Assembly (NCBI GenBank): GCA_009781725.1
Contig: WQVF01000014.1
Coordinates: 1 to 62,307 of the forward strand
Reading direction: 5' to 3'
DNA length: 62,307 bases
Source: Defluviitaleaceae bacterium
Lineage (GTDB): Bacteria > Bacillota > Clostridia > Lachnospirales > WQUN01
Of this stretch, positions 37,127 through 45,717 are shown piece after piece. Position numbers and translations under genes: made by a program. The stretch's first letter is position 1. Every line of letters starts with the position of its first letter. The notes under the pieces were generated by a model. The model made no database searches. It was not told the origin of the DNA and saw nothing but the letters and a program-made list of their open reading frames with translations.

Positions 37127-38857
37127 ATGAGATTACGTGATACAGAGCATGGAAAAATTATCGAAGGGAAGAAGTACACCGCTATAATAAACAAAGAAAA
37201 GCCCCATAAGTTCAAGCTACGGGTGGGTAGTGCAAATATGTTTGATATGCCCTTCATCGCAGCACTTACAACGACGGAATCTGATAGGGAAAACCTAACA
37301 GATATACAATATGGAGAATATGAAATCAACGATGATTGCATCAAGGTAACTCATACCGCAACCAGCAGCATCTGGGAGTCGCGACAATTTTATTGGACCT
37401 TCAAGGAAGATTCAATAGAATTTTATCATACAGCCAAGGGCCATGGAGATATAGAACGCTGCTTCTTTTTTTCCAGCGGCATTTCTGAAACATACAACAA
37501 CGGCACCAGTATGGGCTTCGAATACAATACCCTTGTATATTCAAAAAAAGCCTTCAATCCTAAACCCAATTTAGGCAATGTCCATTACTATGATATCAGC
37601 ACCCCCCAATCCCTTGGGATACGTAGCGAAACACCTGCACCGTCAAATTTTGCGCCGGAGCAATGGGGAGACGGCCTTTTCTGCCCTCCCTTACTATGTC
37701 TCTGTTTCGGCTCATATGAGAACTGGGCCGGGATTGGCATCGGAGATGTACCAGGCAGGTATAGATTCAATTCCTTGGAATACAGCGGCTCACGTTTTGC
37801 CGGTTGCTCTTTTCATGTAAATTATTTTGGGTATACAAAGGCAGAGGGTAGCTTTGAATCTCCAAAGGCATTTATATCATTTGGAGAGGGCGAATATGCA
37901 ACCCTGGAAAAATATGCTGCTTGGCTGGATGATTCTGGCTTTTCTACTCAGTTCAGATACCCTAATGCCAAATGGCATAGGCTACCTTTCTTCTGTGGCT
38001 GGGGCGAGCAAACCCATTTGGGCAACCGTCGTGGGACAACAGCAGGCGAACTTGCGACCCAAGCAGAATACGAGCATTATCTGGAACAGCTTAAGCACCT
38101 ACCCATCGGCAATATTGTGATAGACGACAAATGGCAAAAGCATTATGGCACCTTCGATGTAGATACAGACAAATGGCCGGATATGAAGGGCTTTATTGAG
38201 AAACAGCATAGCTTAGGTCGCCATGTACTCCTTTGGGTTCCCGGCTATCACAAAGAAGGCATTCCGGAAGAATACTGTATCTTGGATCCAGAGGGCAATC
38301 CAATCTGCGCAGATGCCACTAACCCAGAATATGAGAAATATCTCCGCGGCCAAATAAAAAAGCTAATGGTGGACTACGGCGCAGATGGTTTTAAAGAGGA
38401 CTGGATTGGCGGCATCAACCCCAGGAAAGGCCTTCGCATCCATGAACCTATTATCGGAATAGAGTTTTTGCGCAAGTTCCAATTTATTCTCCATGACGAG
38501 GCGCATAAATGGAAAGCAGACGCCCTGGTAGAGACCCAGACGCCCTTCCCATTATTCAGAGAATCTTCGGATATGATTAGGCTCAATGATTTATGGTATG
38601 GCACAAGAGATGTCCCAGGTGTGATGCGTATCCGCGCCAAGCTTGCAAAACTAGCAGGCTGGGAACTGGTAGACTGCGACAATGGGTCGAATTCATATTT
38701 AGATATGTGGTTTGAGTATATGCTGGCCCAGCCCGAAATCGGGGTACCTGCCCTATACTGTGTGACCAGTACCGAGGTAACTTTTGAGGATATCCCCACC
38801 TATATGTTAGACCATATCGCCAAGGTTTGGCAGAAGTATATTAATGAAAATATGTAA
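37127..38857 (+). CDS. Glycosidase of clan GH-D/GH31-like type (putative alpha-galactosidase)
   Basis: A 576-residue intracellular protein without a signal peptide. An N-terminal beta-sandwich region (about 1-270) is followed by a TIM-barrel with IVIDDKWQ (about 330-336), a GRHVLLWVPGYHKEG strand and GADGFKEDW (418-426). Asp 425 of the last is a candidate nucleophile by analogy with GH36/GH31. The family call is from these motifs only; the specificity could be alpha-galactoside, alpha-glucoside or something else. GGAGG precedes the ATG. It starts the enzyme part of the sugar locus, 12 nt before the second glycosidase. Confidence 0.75.
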   Translation: MRLRDTEHGKIIEGKKYTAIINKEKPHKFKLRVGSANMFDMPFIAALTTTESDRENLTDIQYGEYEINDDCIKVTHTATSSIWESRQFYWTFKEDSIEFYHTAKGHGDIERCFFFSSGISETYNNGTSMGFEYNTLVYSKKAFNPKPNLGNVHYYDISTPQSLGIRSETPAPSNFAPEQWGDGLFCPPLLCLCFGSYENWAGIGIGDVPGRYRFNSLEYSGSRFAGCSFHVNYFGYTKAEGSFESPKAFISFGEGEYATLEKYAAWLDDSGFSTQFRYPNAKWHRLPFFCGWGEQTHLGNRRGTTAGELATQAEYEHYLEQLKHLPIGNIVIDDKWQKHYGTFDVDTDKWPDMKGFIEKQHSLGRHVLLWVPGYHKEGIPEEYCILDPEGNPICADATNPEYEKYLRGQIKKLMVDYGADGFKEDWIGGINPRKGLRIHEPIIGIEFLRKFQFILHDEAHKWKADALVETQTPFPLFRESSDMIRLNDLWYGTRDVPGVMRIRAKLAKLAGWELVDCDNGSNSYLDMWFEYMLAQPEIGVPALYCVTSTEVTFEDIPTYMLDHIAKVWQKYINENM

Positions 38858-38869
38858 AGGAGTACTGAC

Positions 38870-40888
38870 ATGGATGCACCTGTATGCCATTTAAATCTGG
38901 AGCATGATAAACACCGTTTTGTTTACAGCTATGAATGTGAGAAATATCTGGTCGCAAACTTCACGAGCCCCGCTACATGCAAGCGAGGCTCTGATGCAGA
39001 TATTCAAGTCGACCCTCCTCTTTACCAGTTGGTCTTTGAAGTAGAAGAGGACTGCGATTTTACCGTTACAATTATGCCTAAGGATGGCATAGTTCTTAAA
39101 CCAGCCCGAGCTGCTGATGGGCAAGCTATCCTTTCCCAAGTAGGAAAGCCTCTAATTTATGGCGTCAACGGCCTTTATGATATGGACTCGGATATGTATA
39201 TTACATGGCATGGGTTTGCTTGGAGCTATGAAGGGACAGCTATTTGCCGGGAAATGGACAGGGATAAAGTAGTAATGAAAGGGCGGGCTACGAAGGGCAA
39301 TGCTATTGTTTTTGTTGTGTATCAACAATATTATCAAAAGCACCTTGGCTACGAGTTCCATAACCCCAGGCAGTTTCGGCATAACCCAAAGCCTATTTGT
39401 GGGTGGGCTACCTGGGAGGCTTTCCGCTTTGATGTAAGCATTAATAATCTGCGAGAATCTGTGGATTTTCTTGCAGAAAACCTCAAGGACTACGGACTAG
39501 AATTTATCCAGTTGGACGACGGATATCAGCCCACTTATATGCCGCCAAAAGGTTCAAATCTTATAGAGGGTTGGAGTAATTGTAATGAAAAATTCCCTGA
39601 AGGGCATAAAAGCATACTGGACGCTATTAGGAGCAAAGGCTTTGAAGCAGCACTTTGGCTCAACGCCACAATACACAATGAAGAATACGCCCAGGAAAAA
39701 TGTCTGAAAGACAAAGACGGCAATCTCCTAAAACAGCCCTGGATAAACTATGTATTTGACTGCATGGAGGAATCCTGCCGGGAAATCGAAGAACTATATA
39801 AGCATCTTGCCAATATGGGATATAGTTATTTTAAAGTGGATGCTATACGTCATCTGATGTATGACGGCTTACAAGTGGCAGCAGGGATGGGGCTTTTGAC
39901 CAACAACGATGCAATTAATCGTTTCAAGAATTACATGGGATCAATCCGTAAAGGAATAGGTCCCGACACCTACTTGCTGTCATGTTGGGGGATGCTGACC
40001 CCAAATATAGGTATCTGTGATGCCATGCGTTTTGCTACAGATGCTAGTGCAACAGACTATTCCTTTAGGATGCAAATAGATGAGTCCGCCCGTTGGCATC
40101 ATACCCATGGGATACTTTATCTTAATGACCCGGACTACATTTGCCTGAGAATGGACGCCGCACCATCTAGGAGTATCGCTAGTATAATATCCCTCAACGG
40201 CTATCTATACATGATTAGTGACGAGATAAGCCATTATAATGATGAAAAACTCAGTATCGCCAGGAAAACCATTTCACCAACCATCGCAATAACAGCAGAA
40301 ACCGGCATTTTAGGTACTGTCATCCCTATGAACACATACAAAACCATGACATTTCCGCGAGATGGGGAACATGCTCTTTCCTTCGGTAATATATGGGCTA
40401 CTCATTTTAACCTCCACGAGCGGCAGTGGTGTGTTGTAAACCTGATACGAACAGCAGAATACAAAGCCCCAAGCCAAATAGAGATACCCATGGAAAATCT
40501 GGGTCTTGCCCCTGAAAAGGAATATGCTGTTTTTGATTTCTGGAATCAGCAGCCTAAGGGAGTCATAAAGGGGTCGGCCTTATTGGATGTACCAGAATAC
40601 CGTGACTGTACGGTTTTATCCTTTACCCCGGTATCCGGTGATATTGATTTAGTGGGCTCCTCCAGACATGTAAGCATGGATACTGTGAGCATTGAGGCAA
40701 TATCGCGCAAGGAGCATATTCTTGAGTTGACAGTCACAGGGCCCTCAGGCACTACGGTGGATTACTGGTTTTTTGCACCTGTGGAATTGTTGGCAGAAGG
40801 CGGCACCATAGCCAAGGTTAGTGATTTCTTTAAATGCACAGTAGTTTACAGGGACAGTCCCCAAAAGCTTATTCTAAGGAGGCCATGA
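38870..40888 (+). CDS. GH36-like alpha-galactosidase-type glycosidase
   Basis: A 672-residue intracellular enzyme. A beta-sandwich N-terminal domain is followed by a TIM-barrel with FIQLDDGYQ (213-220) and YFKVDAIRHL, where Asp 324 is the likely nucleophile. The acid/base may be Asp 384 or Asp 391 in GICDAMRFATDAS. These are the hallmarks of clan GH-D (GH27/GH36). A C-terminal all-beta domain ends the protein. It lies 12 nt after the first glycosidase and its TGA overlaps the next start. Having two divergent GH-D members side by side suggests a substrate with two linkages or a branched oligosaccharide. Confidence 0.82.
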   Translation: MDAPVCHLNLEHDKHRFVYSYECEKYLVANFTSPATCKRGSDADIQVDPPLYQLVFEVEEDCDFTVTIMPKDGIVLKPARAADGQAILSQVGKPLIYGVNGLYDMDSDMYITWHGFAWSYEGTAICREMDRDKVVMKGRATKGNAIVFVVYQQYYQKHLGYEFHNPRQFRHNPKPICGWATWEAFRFDVSINNLRESVDFLAENLKDYGLEFIQLDDGYQPTYMPPKGSNLIEGWSNCNEKFPEGHKSILDAIRSKGFEAALWLNATIHNEEYAQEKCLKDKDGNLLKQPWINYVFDCMEESCREIEELYKHLANMGYSYFKVDAIRHLMYDGLQVAAGMGLLTNNDAINRFKNYMGSIRKGIGPDTYLLSCWGMLTPNIGICDAMRFATDASATDYSFRMQIDESARWHHTHGILYLNDPDYICLRMDAAPSRSIASIISLNGYLYMISDEISHYNDEKLSIARKTISPTIAITAETGILGTVIPMNTYKTMTFPRDGEHALSFGNIWATHFNLHERQWCVVNLIRTAEYKAPSQIEIPMENLGLAPEKEYAVFDFWNQQPKGVIKGSALLDVPEYRDCTVLSFTPVSGDIDLVGSSRHVSMDTVSIEAISRKEHILELTVTGPSGTTVDYWFFAPVELLAEGGTIAKVSDFFKCTVVYRDSPQKLILRRP

Positions 40889-41706
40889 TGGACATTGGAG
40901 TTGTAATAAATTACAGCAATTCCTTCGAAGAAAACCTAATCTGGTGCCAAGAAAACAGTATCCATACCTGCCAGCTTTCTATATCACCAAAAGAGCTTAC
41001 CGCAGAAACTACCCAAATCGTAAAAGCCCTGATACAAAAATACAACATGGAAATTACAGCCATGGTAGGCAACTGGAGCGGCCCTAATGAATGGAACTTC
41101 ACGGCGGGGCCATTGACTCTAGGGATAGTGCCTCCCCCTTTCCGGGCAAACAGAATGGAAGAGTTAAAAAGCTGCGCTCGCTTTGCTAAAGATATGAGAG
41201 TTACAGATGTATGCACCCATATGGGCTTTATCCCAGAAAACCCATGTGATGCCCTATACTCGGATTTTATTGCTTCACTCCGACACCTAGCTCAATATTT
41301 CGGTGCACTGGGCATCCGCCTAAACATGGAAACCGGCCAGGAAACACCAACCACACTATTGCGGGTCATATCTGATATTGGAAAGAGTAACCTGGGTATT
41401 AACTTTGACCCGGCCAACTTCCTGATGTATGGCAAAGCCAACCCCATAGACGCAGTATACCTCCTCGGTCCATATATAAACGGTGTACACGCAAAGGATG
41501 GCGAGTATCCCACAGATGGCATAGCACTAGGGCTAGAAAAACCCATAGGCTATGGCAGAGTAAATATGAAGCTCTTTATCAAGGCCCTTAAAGATGTGGA
41601 CTACAAAGGAGCTATAACAATAGAGCGGGAAATCTCAGGAGAACAGCAGCGAAAAGATATATTAGCAGGCAAGGAATTGCTGCTCGGTTTGGAGGCCAAT
41701 CAATGA
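40888..41706 (+). CDS. Sugar phosphate isomerase/epimerase-like protein (AP endonuclease 2 family)
   Basis: A 272-residue TIM-barrel protein of the xylose isomerase-like family. Candidate metal and catalytic residues include Glu in LNMETGQETP, the INFDPANF stretch, NGVHAKDG and ITIERE near the end. I prefer the ATG at 40888 because AAGGAGG lies 5 nt upstream; the ATG three bases earlier is too close. This start shares a base with the stop of the glycosidase. In sugar loci such proteins act on free or oxidised sugars. Together with the dehydrogenase downstream it may process the released sugar. Confidence 0.82.
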   Translation: MDIGVVINYSNSFEENLIWCQENSIHTCQLSISPKELTAETTQIVKALIQKYNMEITAMVGNWSGPNEWNFTAGPLTLGIVPPPFRANRMEELKSCARFAKDMRVTDVCTHMGFIPENPCDALYSDFIASLRHLAQYFGALGIRLNMETGQETPTTLLRVISDIGKSNLGINFDPANFLMYGKANPIDAVYLLGPYINGVHAKDGEYPTDGIALGLEKPIGYGRVNMKLFIKALKDVDYKGAITIEREISGEQQRKDILAGKELLLGLEANQ

Positions 41707-42662
41707 GAGTCGCAGTAGTAGGCCTTGGTGCCATGGGCAGCACGCATTATAATTTACTAAGAAAAATGGATGATGTACGCATAATAGCCTTAGTAGATAT
41801 AGACCCTGTCAGGACAGAAAAAAAAGCTGCCGAATGCGGTGCAAACCAATATCAAGACTTGAACAAAATGCTGGCTAAGGAAGAACCAGACTTTGTTTTT
41901 ATTTGCACCCCCAGTTATCTTCACAGCGAGCAGGCTCTTATGATTATGAAACATGGCATCCATGTGTTAACGGAAAAACCAGCGGCCTTAAACAAGGACG
42001 ATTTACAATCATTACTACAGAGTGCTAAAGACAATAATGTCATGTTTATGACAGCCCAAGTATTAAGGTTTTGGCCGGAATATGTATGGCTAAAAACCGT
42101 AACCAAATCCAACATATACGGTAAGCTGCTACACCTCAACATGTGGCGGATAGGCCAAAAACCTATATCAAGCTGGCAGGATTGGATGCTTGATAAGGAA
42201 AAAAGCGGCCTTGTACCCTTCGATTTGCATATCCACGATATAGATTTCATGGTGTACCTGTTGGGCATCCCAGAGGAGGATGATTTCTACCAAGACTGCT
42301 TCGAAATCAACTCAGCTCCCGGTCAAATTGTAGAAACCACCTGCCAATACAAAAATGGAGCCCGAGTACTGGCAAAAGCGGCGTGGTATAACTCACAGGT
42401 TCCGTTTCAGATGGGATATGAGGCTATTTTTGAAGAGGGTTATGCCGAGTATCGCCAAGGAAGTTTGGTTTTCTACCCAAACAATGGAGGCAAAATCACC
42501 CCCATTGACGAGTCTTTTCTAGCCGGTTCGGAAATCAATGTAACCAATGCCTCAGGGTATCACAATGAGATTAGATATTTTATTGACTGTATCAGGAACA
42601 ACCAACCTCCCTCTATCGTAAACGGGGAGGAATTGCTGGCAGTACTGTCAATGTTAACATAA
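41703..42662 (+). CDS. Gfo/Idh/MocA-type NAD(P)-dependent sugar dehydrogenase
   Basis: A 319-residue oxidoreductase. The Rossmann start VAVVGLGAMGSTHY, the FICTPSYLHSEQAL strand and the EKPAALNKDD loop (with the catalytic-type EKP) are diagnostic. VPFDLHIHDIDFMVYLLG carries the usual second-domain histidines. The ATG overlaps the preceding stop as ATGA, so it is translationally coupled to the isomerase. Substrate oxidation at a sugar carbon is expected; 3-keto-glycoside chemistry is possible but not shown. Confidence 0.88.
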   Translation: MRVAVVGLGAMGSTHYNLLRKMDDVRIIALVDIDPVRTEKKAAECGANQYQDLNKMLAKEEPDFVFICTPSYLHSEQALMIMKHGIHVLTEKPAALNKDDLQSLLQSAKDNNVMFMTAQVLRFWPEYVWLKTVTKSNIYGKLLHLNMWRIGQKPISSWQDWMLDKEKSGLVPFDLHIHDIDFMVYLLGIPEEDDFYQDCFEINSAPGQIVETTCQYKNGARVLAKAAWYNSQVPFQMGYEAIFEEGYAEYRQGSLVFYPNNGGKITPIDESFLAGSEINVTNASGYHNEIRYFIDCIRNNQPPSIVNGEELLAVLSMLT

Positions 42663-42672
42663 AAAGGAGTAT

Positions 42673-42733
42673 GGGGCTGTGGTTTCTGCTTAACAGACAG
42701 CCCCACGAAGGCCCTCCAACAGGTTTGCCTGTT
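42673..42733. repeat. GGGGCTGT-anchored hairpins before the AraC gene
   Basis: GGGGCTGT (42673-42680) pairs with ACAGCCCC (42697-42704), and AACAGG (42718-42723) pairs with CCTGTT (42728-42733). There is no T-run. It fills the 92-base gap between the dehydrogenase and the regulator and belongs to the hairpin family at 32428, 37005 and 43613. Confidence 0.6.
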
Positions 42734-42754
42734 ATGGGCTGCTAGGGTGAAAAT

Positions 42755-43594
42755 ATGGCAATCAAACATGTTCATTACACAAACCCCAACGAAAATATAA
42801 AGATAGACTTTGTTCAGATGGGGTTTCACAAAACCCCATCCTTGCATCAAGTAAGACCTAAAGTGCGAGATCATTATCTATTGCATTTTGTAATCAATGG
42901 CACCGGACAGCTTACGATTAAAGGACAGCAGAATTCCCCCAAAAGCGGGGAATGCTTTCTTATAAGGCCAAAGGATCTAGCCGAGTATATTTCCGACCAA
43001 GAAAATCCATGGGAATACTACTGGCTGGGTTTTGCCGGGCCGGACGCCGGCAAAGTTGTTGAGGAATCCGGATTTTCGGATTGGTCTGATATTATTCGCC
43101 CTACATATATCAGCGAGATTATTGATACCTTGCAAATGATTGATAGGGCCAATCTGGATACTGATGATGATATCCGTATGATTATGTGTCAATGGATTAT
43201 GTATCAAGTACTTTACTATTTGCTAAAAGGCAGCAGCATACCAGAGCCATTACAGCATAGGGAAATGGCTTCATCGAAGCGTGAGCATGTACTAAAGGCA
43301 ATCCATATAATGGAGGCAGATTATAGCCAACCACTAACAATTGCCCACTTGGCTGATAGAATTAATATTAACAGCAATTATTTGAGTAAGATTTTCAAAG
43401 AGGAAATGGGGATGTCCATCAAGCAATTCTTGACTAAGTTTAGGCTGGGAGTAGCTGCCACCAAGGTCAGGCTCTCTCGCAAATCATTTAAAGAAATTGC
43501 TACAGAGACAGGCTTCGAAGACTCCCTTTATTTTTCTAAGTTGTTTAAGAAACAGTATAAATGCAGTCCATCCGAATATCGAAAGATGCTATAG
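42755..43594 (+). CDS. AraC-family transcriptional regulator
   Basis: A 279-residue regulator with an N-terminal cupin-like sensor domain (about 15-110; HFVINGTGQLTIKG, then PWEYYWLGFAG) and two C-terminal helix-turn-helix motifs (about 180-279; IAHLADRININSNYLSKIFK and ATETGFEDSLYFSKLFKK). It closes the sugar locus and is the likely activator of the operon in response to an imported sugar. A terminator follows 19 nt after the stop. Confidence 0.92.
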   Translation: MAIKHVHYTNPNENIKIDFVQMGFHKTPSLHQVRPKVRDHYLLHFVINGTGQLTIKGQQNSPKSGECFLIRPKDLAEYISDQENPWEYYWLGFAGPDAGKVVEESGFSDWSDIIRPTYISEIIDTLQMIDRANLDTDDDIRMIMCQWIMYQVLYYLLKGSSIPEPLQHREMASSKREHVLKAIHIMEADYSQPLTIAHLADRININSNYLSKIFKEEMGMSIKQFLTKFRLGVAATKVRLSRKSFKEIATETGFEDSLYFSKLFKKQYKCSPSEYRKML

Positions 43595-43612
43595 GGGTTA
43601 AGTATCTACACA

Positions 43613-43644
43613 AAAGGGGCTGTCCTGTAGAGGACAGCCCCTTT
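43613..43644. terminator. Hairpin terminator after the AraC gene
   Basis: AAAGGGGCTGTCCT (43613-43626) pairs perfectly with AGGACAGCCCCTTT (43631-43644) around GTAG. It lies between converging genes (araC-type and degV-type) and shares the GGGGCTGTC core with other hairpins of the sugar locus. The T-run is short, so termination may be moderate. Confidence 0.75.
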
Positions 43645-43664
43645 CACTGCAACACAATAAAATA

Positions 43665-44540
43665 TTATGCCAATCTCTTCGCCTTACCCGCAAATATAAG
43701 TGCAATAGTACCTGGACCTGTATGTGCTCCTATAACAGGGCCGATGTGGTTCATTACAAAGTCTTTGTGCCCATATTTTGCGGTAATCATATCTTTCATC
43801 TGTTGGGCATAGTCAGGAACGTCGCTATGGGCGATGTAAATCGGCCCTTCGGCGGGGTCGTATTTGCATTCTTCCAACTTGCCGATAATGTATGCAAAAG
43901 CCTTATCCCGACCGCGAGCCTTGTGAAGGGGCTCAAGCTTTCCTTCTGTTCTCATAGTCAGAATAGGCTTGACACTAAGCATACTACCCACAAAGGCAGC
44001 CGCACCGGACACTCTGCCACCTCGGCGCAAATGATGAAGGTCATCTGCCATGACCCAGTGATGGGTGCGGGTCAGAAGGTCTTCAATATAGGCGGCGGCC
44101 TCGTCCAGGCTCATGCCTTTGTCTTGCGCTTTTTTTGCGCTTACAGCCAACAAGCCAATACCCATACAGGCCGATTTTGAGTCTATGGTGATAATCTTAC
44201 GGTCTGGGTACTTTTCGCTGAGTTCGTTTGCTGCCATTTGGCTCATTTCAAAGCTCTTGCTTAGCATGGATGAAAGGCAGATATACAAAACATCCTTGCC
44301 TTCTTCTAGAATCGGCTCCCAAACTTCCACATATCTTTGCGGGGTAACCTGTGTGGTACTGGCCATCTTACCGGCCCTTAATGTGTCGTAAAACTCTTTT
44401 ACCGGTTGCTCCCTATAATCCAGGTAGCTGTGATAATCCTTGCCATCCAGGGTGTAGATGTAGGGTATTATTGTGATACCTTCTGCCACATTTGGCGGCA
44501 AATCTCCACATGAATCTGATACTACAACGTATTTACTCAA
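43665..44540 (-). CDS. DegV family fatty acid-binding protein
   Basis: A 291-residue two-domain protein. The opening YVVVSDSCGDLP, the STTQVTP stretch and HLRRGGRVSG in the second domain are diagnostic for DegV. Characterised members (FakB) hold a fatty acid for phosphorylation by FakA; no FakA gene is in the window. The TTG start at 44540 is supported by AAGGGG 7 nt upstream. The 136-base gap to the fumarase gene shows no further gene. Confidence 0.92.
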   Translation of the reverse strand: MSKYVVVSDSCGDLPPNVAEGITIIPYIYTLDGKDYHSYLDYREQPVKEFYDTLRAGKMASTTQVTPQRYVEVWEPILEEGKDVLYICLSSMLSKSFEMSQMAANELSEKYPDRKIITIDSKSACMGIGLLAVSAKKAQDKGMSLDEAAAYIEDLLTRTHHWVMADDLHHLRRGGRVSGAAAFVGSMLSVKPILTMRTEGKLEPLHKARGRDKAFAYIIGKLEECKYDPAEGPIYIAHSDVPDYAQQMKDMITAKYGHKDFVMNHIGPVIGAHTGPGTIALIFAGKAKRLA

Positions 44541-44676
44541 CTTAATTCCCCTTTCGAGATTTTTTAGCTATGCATGTCCAATATTATCCTGCATTAATAA
44601 ACAAAATGCAAGGTCATGGAGAGCCTGCCTATTATTATGACAGGAAATTTTGTACATGGTTGCATCACTATAAAAT

Positions 44677-45195
44677 TTATTTGAAAATTTTATCTCCCAT
44701 CGAATCAATCGCCACAATTAGTGGCATACTTTCGATGTTAAGCCGCCTGATTGCCTCGGCACCTAAGTCATCATAAGCAACAATCTCCGATGATGTTATG
44801 CATTTTGCCAAAAGAGCCGCAACACCGCCAACTGCAATCAAATACAAACCTCTATGCTTTATGATTGCATCGACTACCTTAGGAGAACGGTTGCCTTTAC
44901 CTATCATAATTTTTAGACCGGCCTCGATTAGCTTTGGTGAATATGCATCCATCCGGCCCGCGGTAGTTGGGCCCACAGAGCCGATTGGTTTCCCTGGAGG
45001 TGCCGGACAAGGGCCCGCATAAAATACAATCTGACCAATGTAATGAAAAGGCGGGTCCTGGCCTGCCTTGACAGCCTCATACATACGTTGATGCGCCGCA
45101 TCCCGAGCGGTATACACCTCACCAGATAAAGTAATGCTATCGCCTGCTCGAAGGCTTGAAATTACTTCTTGGGAAAGAGGGGTTTGTAAATCCAT
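44677..45195 (-). CDS. Class I fumarase/tartrate dehydratase beta-type subunit
   Basis: A 172-residue protein matching the C-terminal (beta) part of iron-sulfur fumarases: LSGEVYTARDAAHQRM near the start, then VGPTTAGRMDAYSP, GKGNRSPKVVDAI and a C-terminal PLIVAIDSMGDKIF. In two-subunit enzymes the alpha subunit, carrying the Fe-S cysteines, is normally encoded just upstream; it is not found here. I start at 45195 because GGAAG lies upstream; a longer frame would run into the padR operator region. Operator-like sequence lies near its ribosome site, so the PadR protein may control it. Confidence 0.88.
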   Translation of the reverse strand: MDLQTPLSQEVISSLRAGDSITLSGEVYTARDAAHQRMYEAVKAGQDPPFHYIGQIVFYAGPCPAPPGKPIGSVGPTTAGRMDAYSPKLIEAGLKIMIGKGNRSPKVVDAIIKHRGLYLIAVGGVAALLAKCITSSEIVAYDDLGAEAIRRLNIESMPLIVAIDSMGDKIFK

Positions 45196-45292
45196 AGACA
45201 GCTTCCTTTCACATGAAAACAACATGACGTGACATAAAAACCATATTCGCGGGGAATAGCCACTTGGCCATTCCATATATTAATAAAACTAC

Positions 45293-45343
45293 TTGACGTG
45301 ACGTAGTAGTTGCTTTATTATTACTACAACGTCAGACGTAGTA
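45293..45343 (+). promoter_or_regulatory. padR promoter with overlapping operator repeats
   Basis: TTGACG (45293-45298) and TATTAT (45316-45321) are 17 nt apart, a good sigma-A promoter. ACGTAGTAGT (45301-45310) is inverted at 45323-45332 with one mismatch, straddling the -10 box. GACGTAGTA at 45300-45308 is repeated exactly at 45335-45343. The core TGACGTGAC recurs at 45225-45233 by the fumarase start. This is the layout of autoregulation by a dimeric repressor. Confidence 0.65.
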
Positions 45344-45363
45344 AAATTGAAAGGGATGGTTGC

Positions 45364-45717
45364 TTGGGCTATTCCACTATTAGCAGTGATGTTCTGCGAG
45401 GATATATCGACCTGATGATACTCCGTGCATTGTCAGAAGGGGACTCCTATGGTTATGAGATATCAAAGAAAATTACTGAGATATCTGGGAACGGCTACAC
45501 CATGAAGGAAACCACTTTGTACTCAGCATTCTCCCGGCTGGAAAAACTGGGCTATCTGCACCCATACCCCGGCACATACACAGGAGGACGGGAACGAACC
45601 TATTATAGTTTAACGACAACCGGACGGGAATACTATCAACGAAAATGCACCGAATGGGATTTGACAATGGATTTAATCAGCAAGTTTGTAAAGGAGGCGG
45701 GACATGGACACAATTAA
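45364..45717 (+). CDS. PadR-family transcriptional repressor
   Basis: A winged-helix regulator of about 117 residues: LRGYIDLMILRALSEGDSYG, the YTMKETTLYSAFSRLEKLGYL recognition part and GRERTYYSLTTTGREYY in the wing. I choose the TTG at 45364 because AAAGGGATGG precedes it and the upstream frame would start inside the promoter. It overlaps the next gene by 14 nt. PadR proteins of this group usually repress their own operon in response to envelope stress or a ligand. Confidence 0.85.
   Translation: MGYSTISSDVLRGYIDLMILRALSEGDSYGYEISKKITEISGNGYTMKETTLYSAFSRLEKLGYLHPYPGTYTGGRERTYYSLTTTGREYYQRKCTEWDLTMDLISKFVKEAGHGHN

Noticed and set aside
45310-45363. Longer PadR start at a TTG at 45310
   Set aside because: That codon lies between the -35 and -10 boxes of the padR promoter, so it would not be transcribed.
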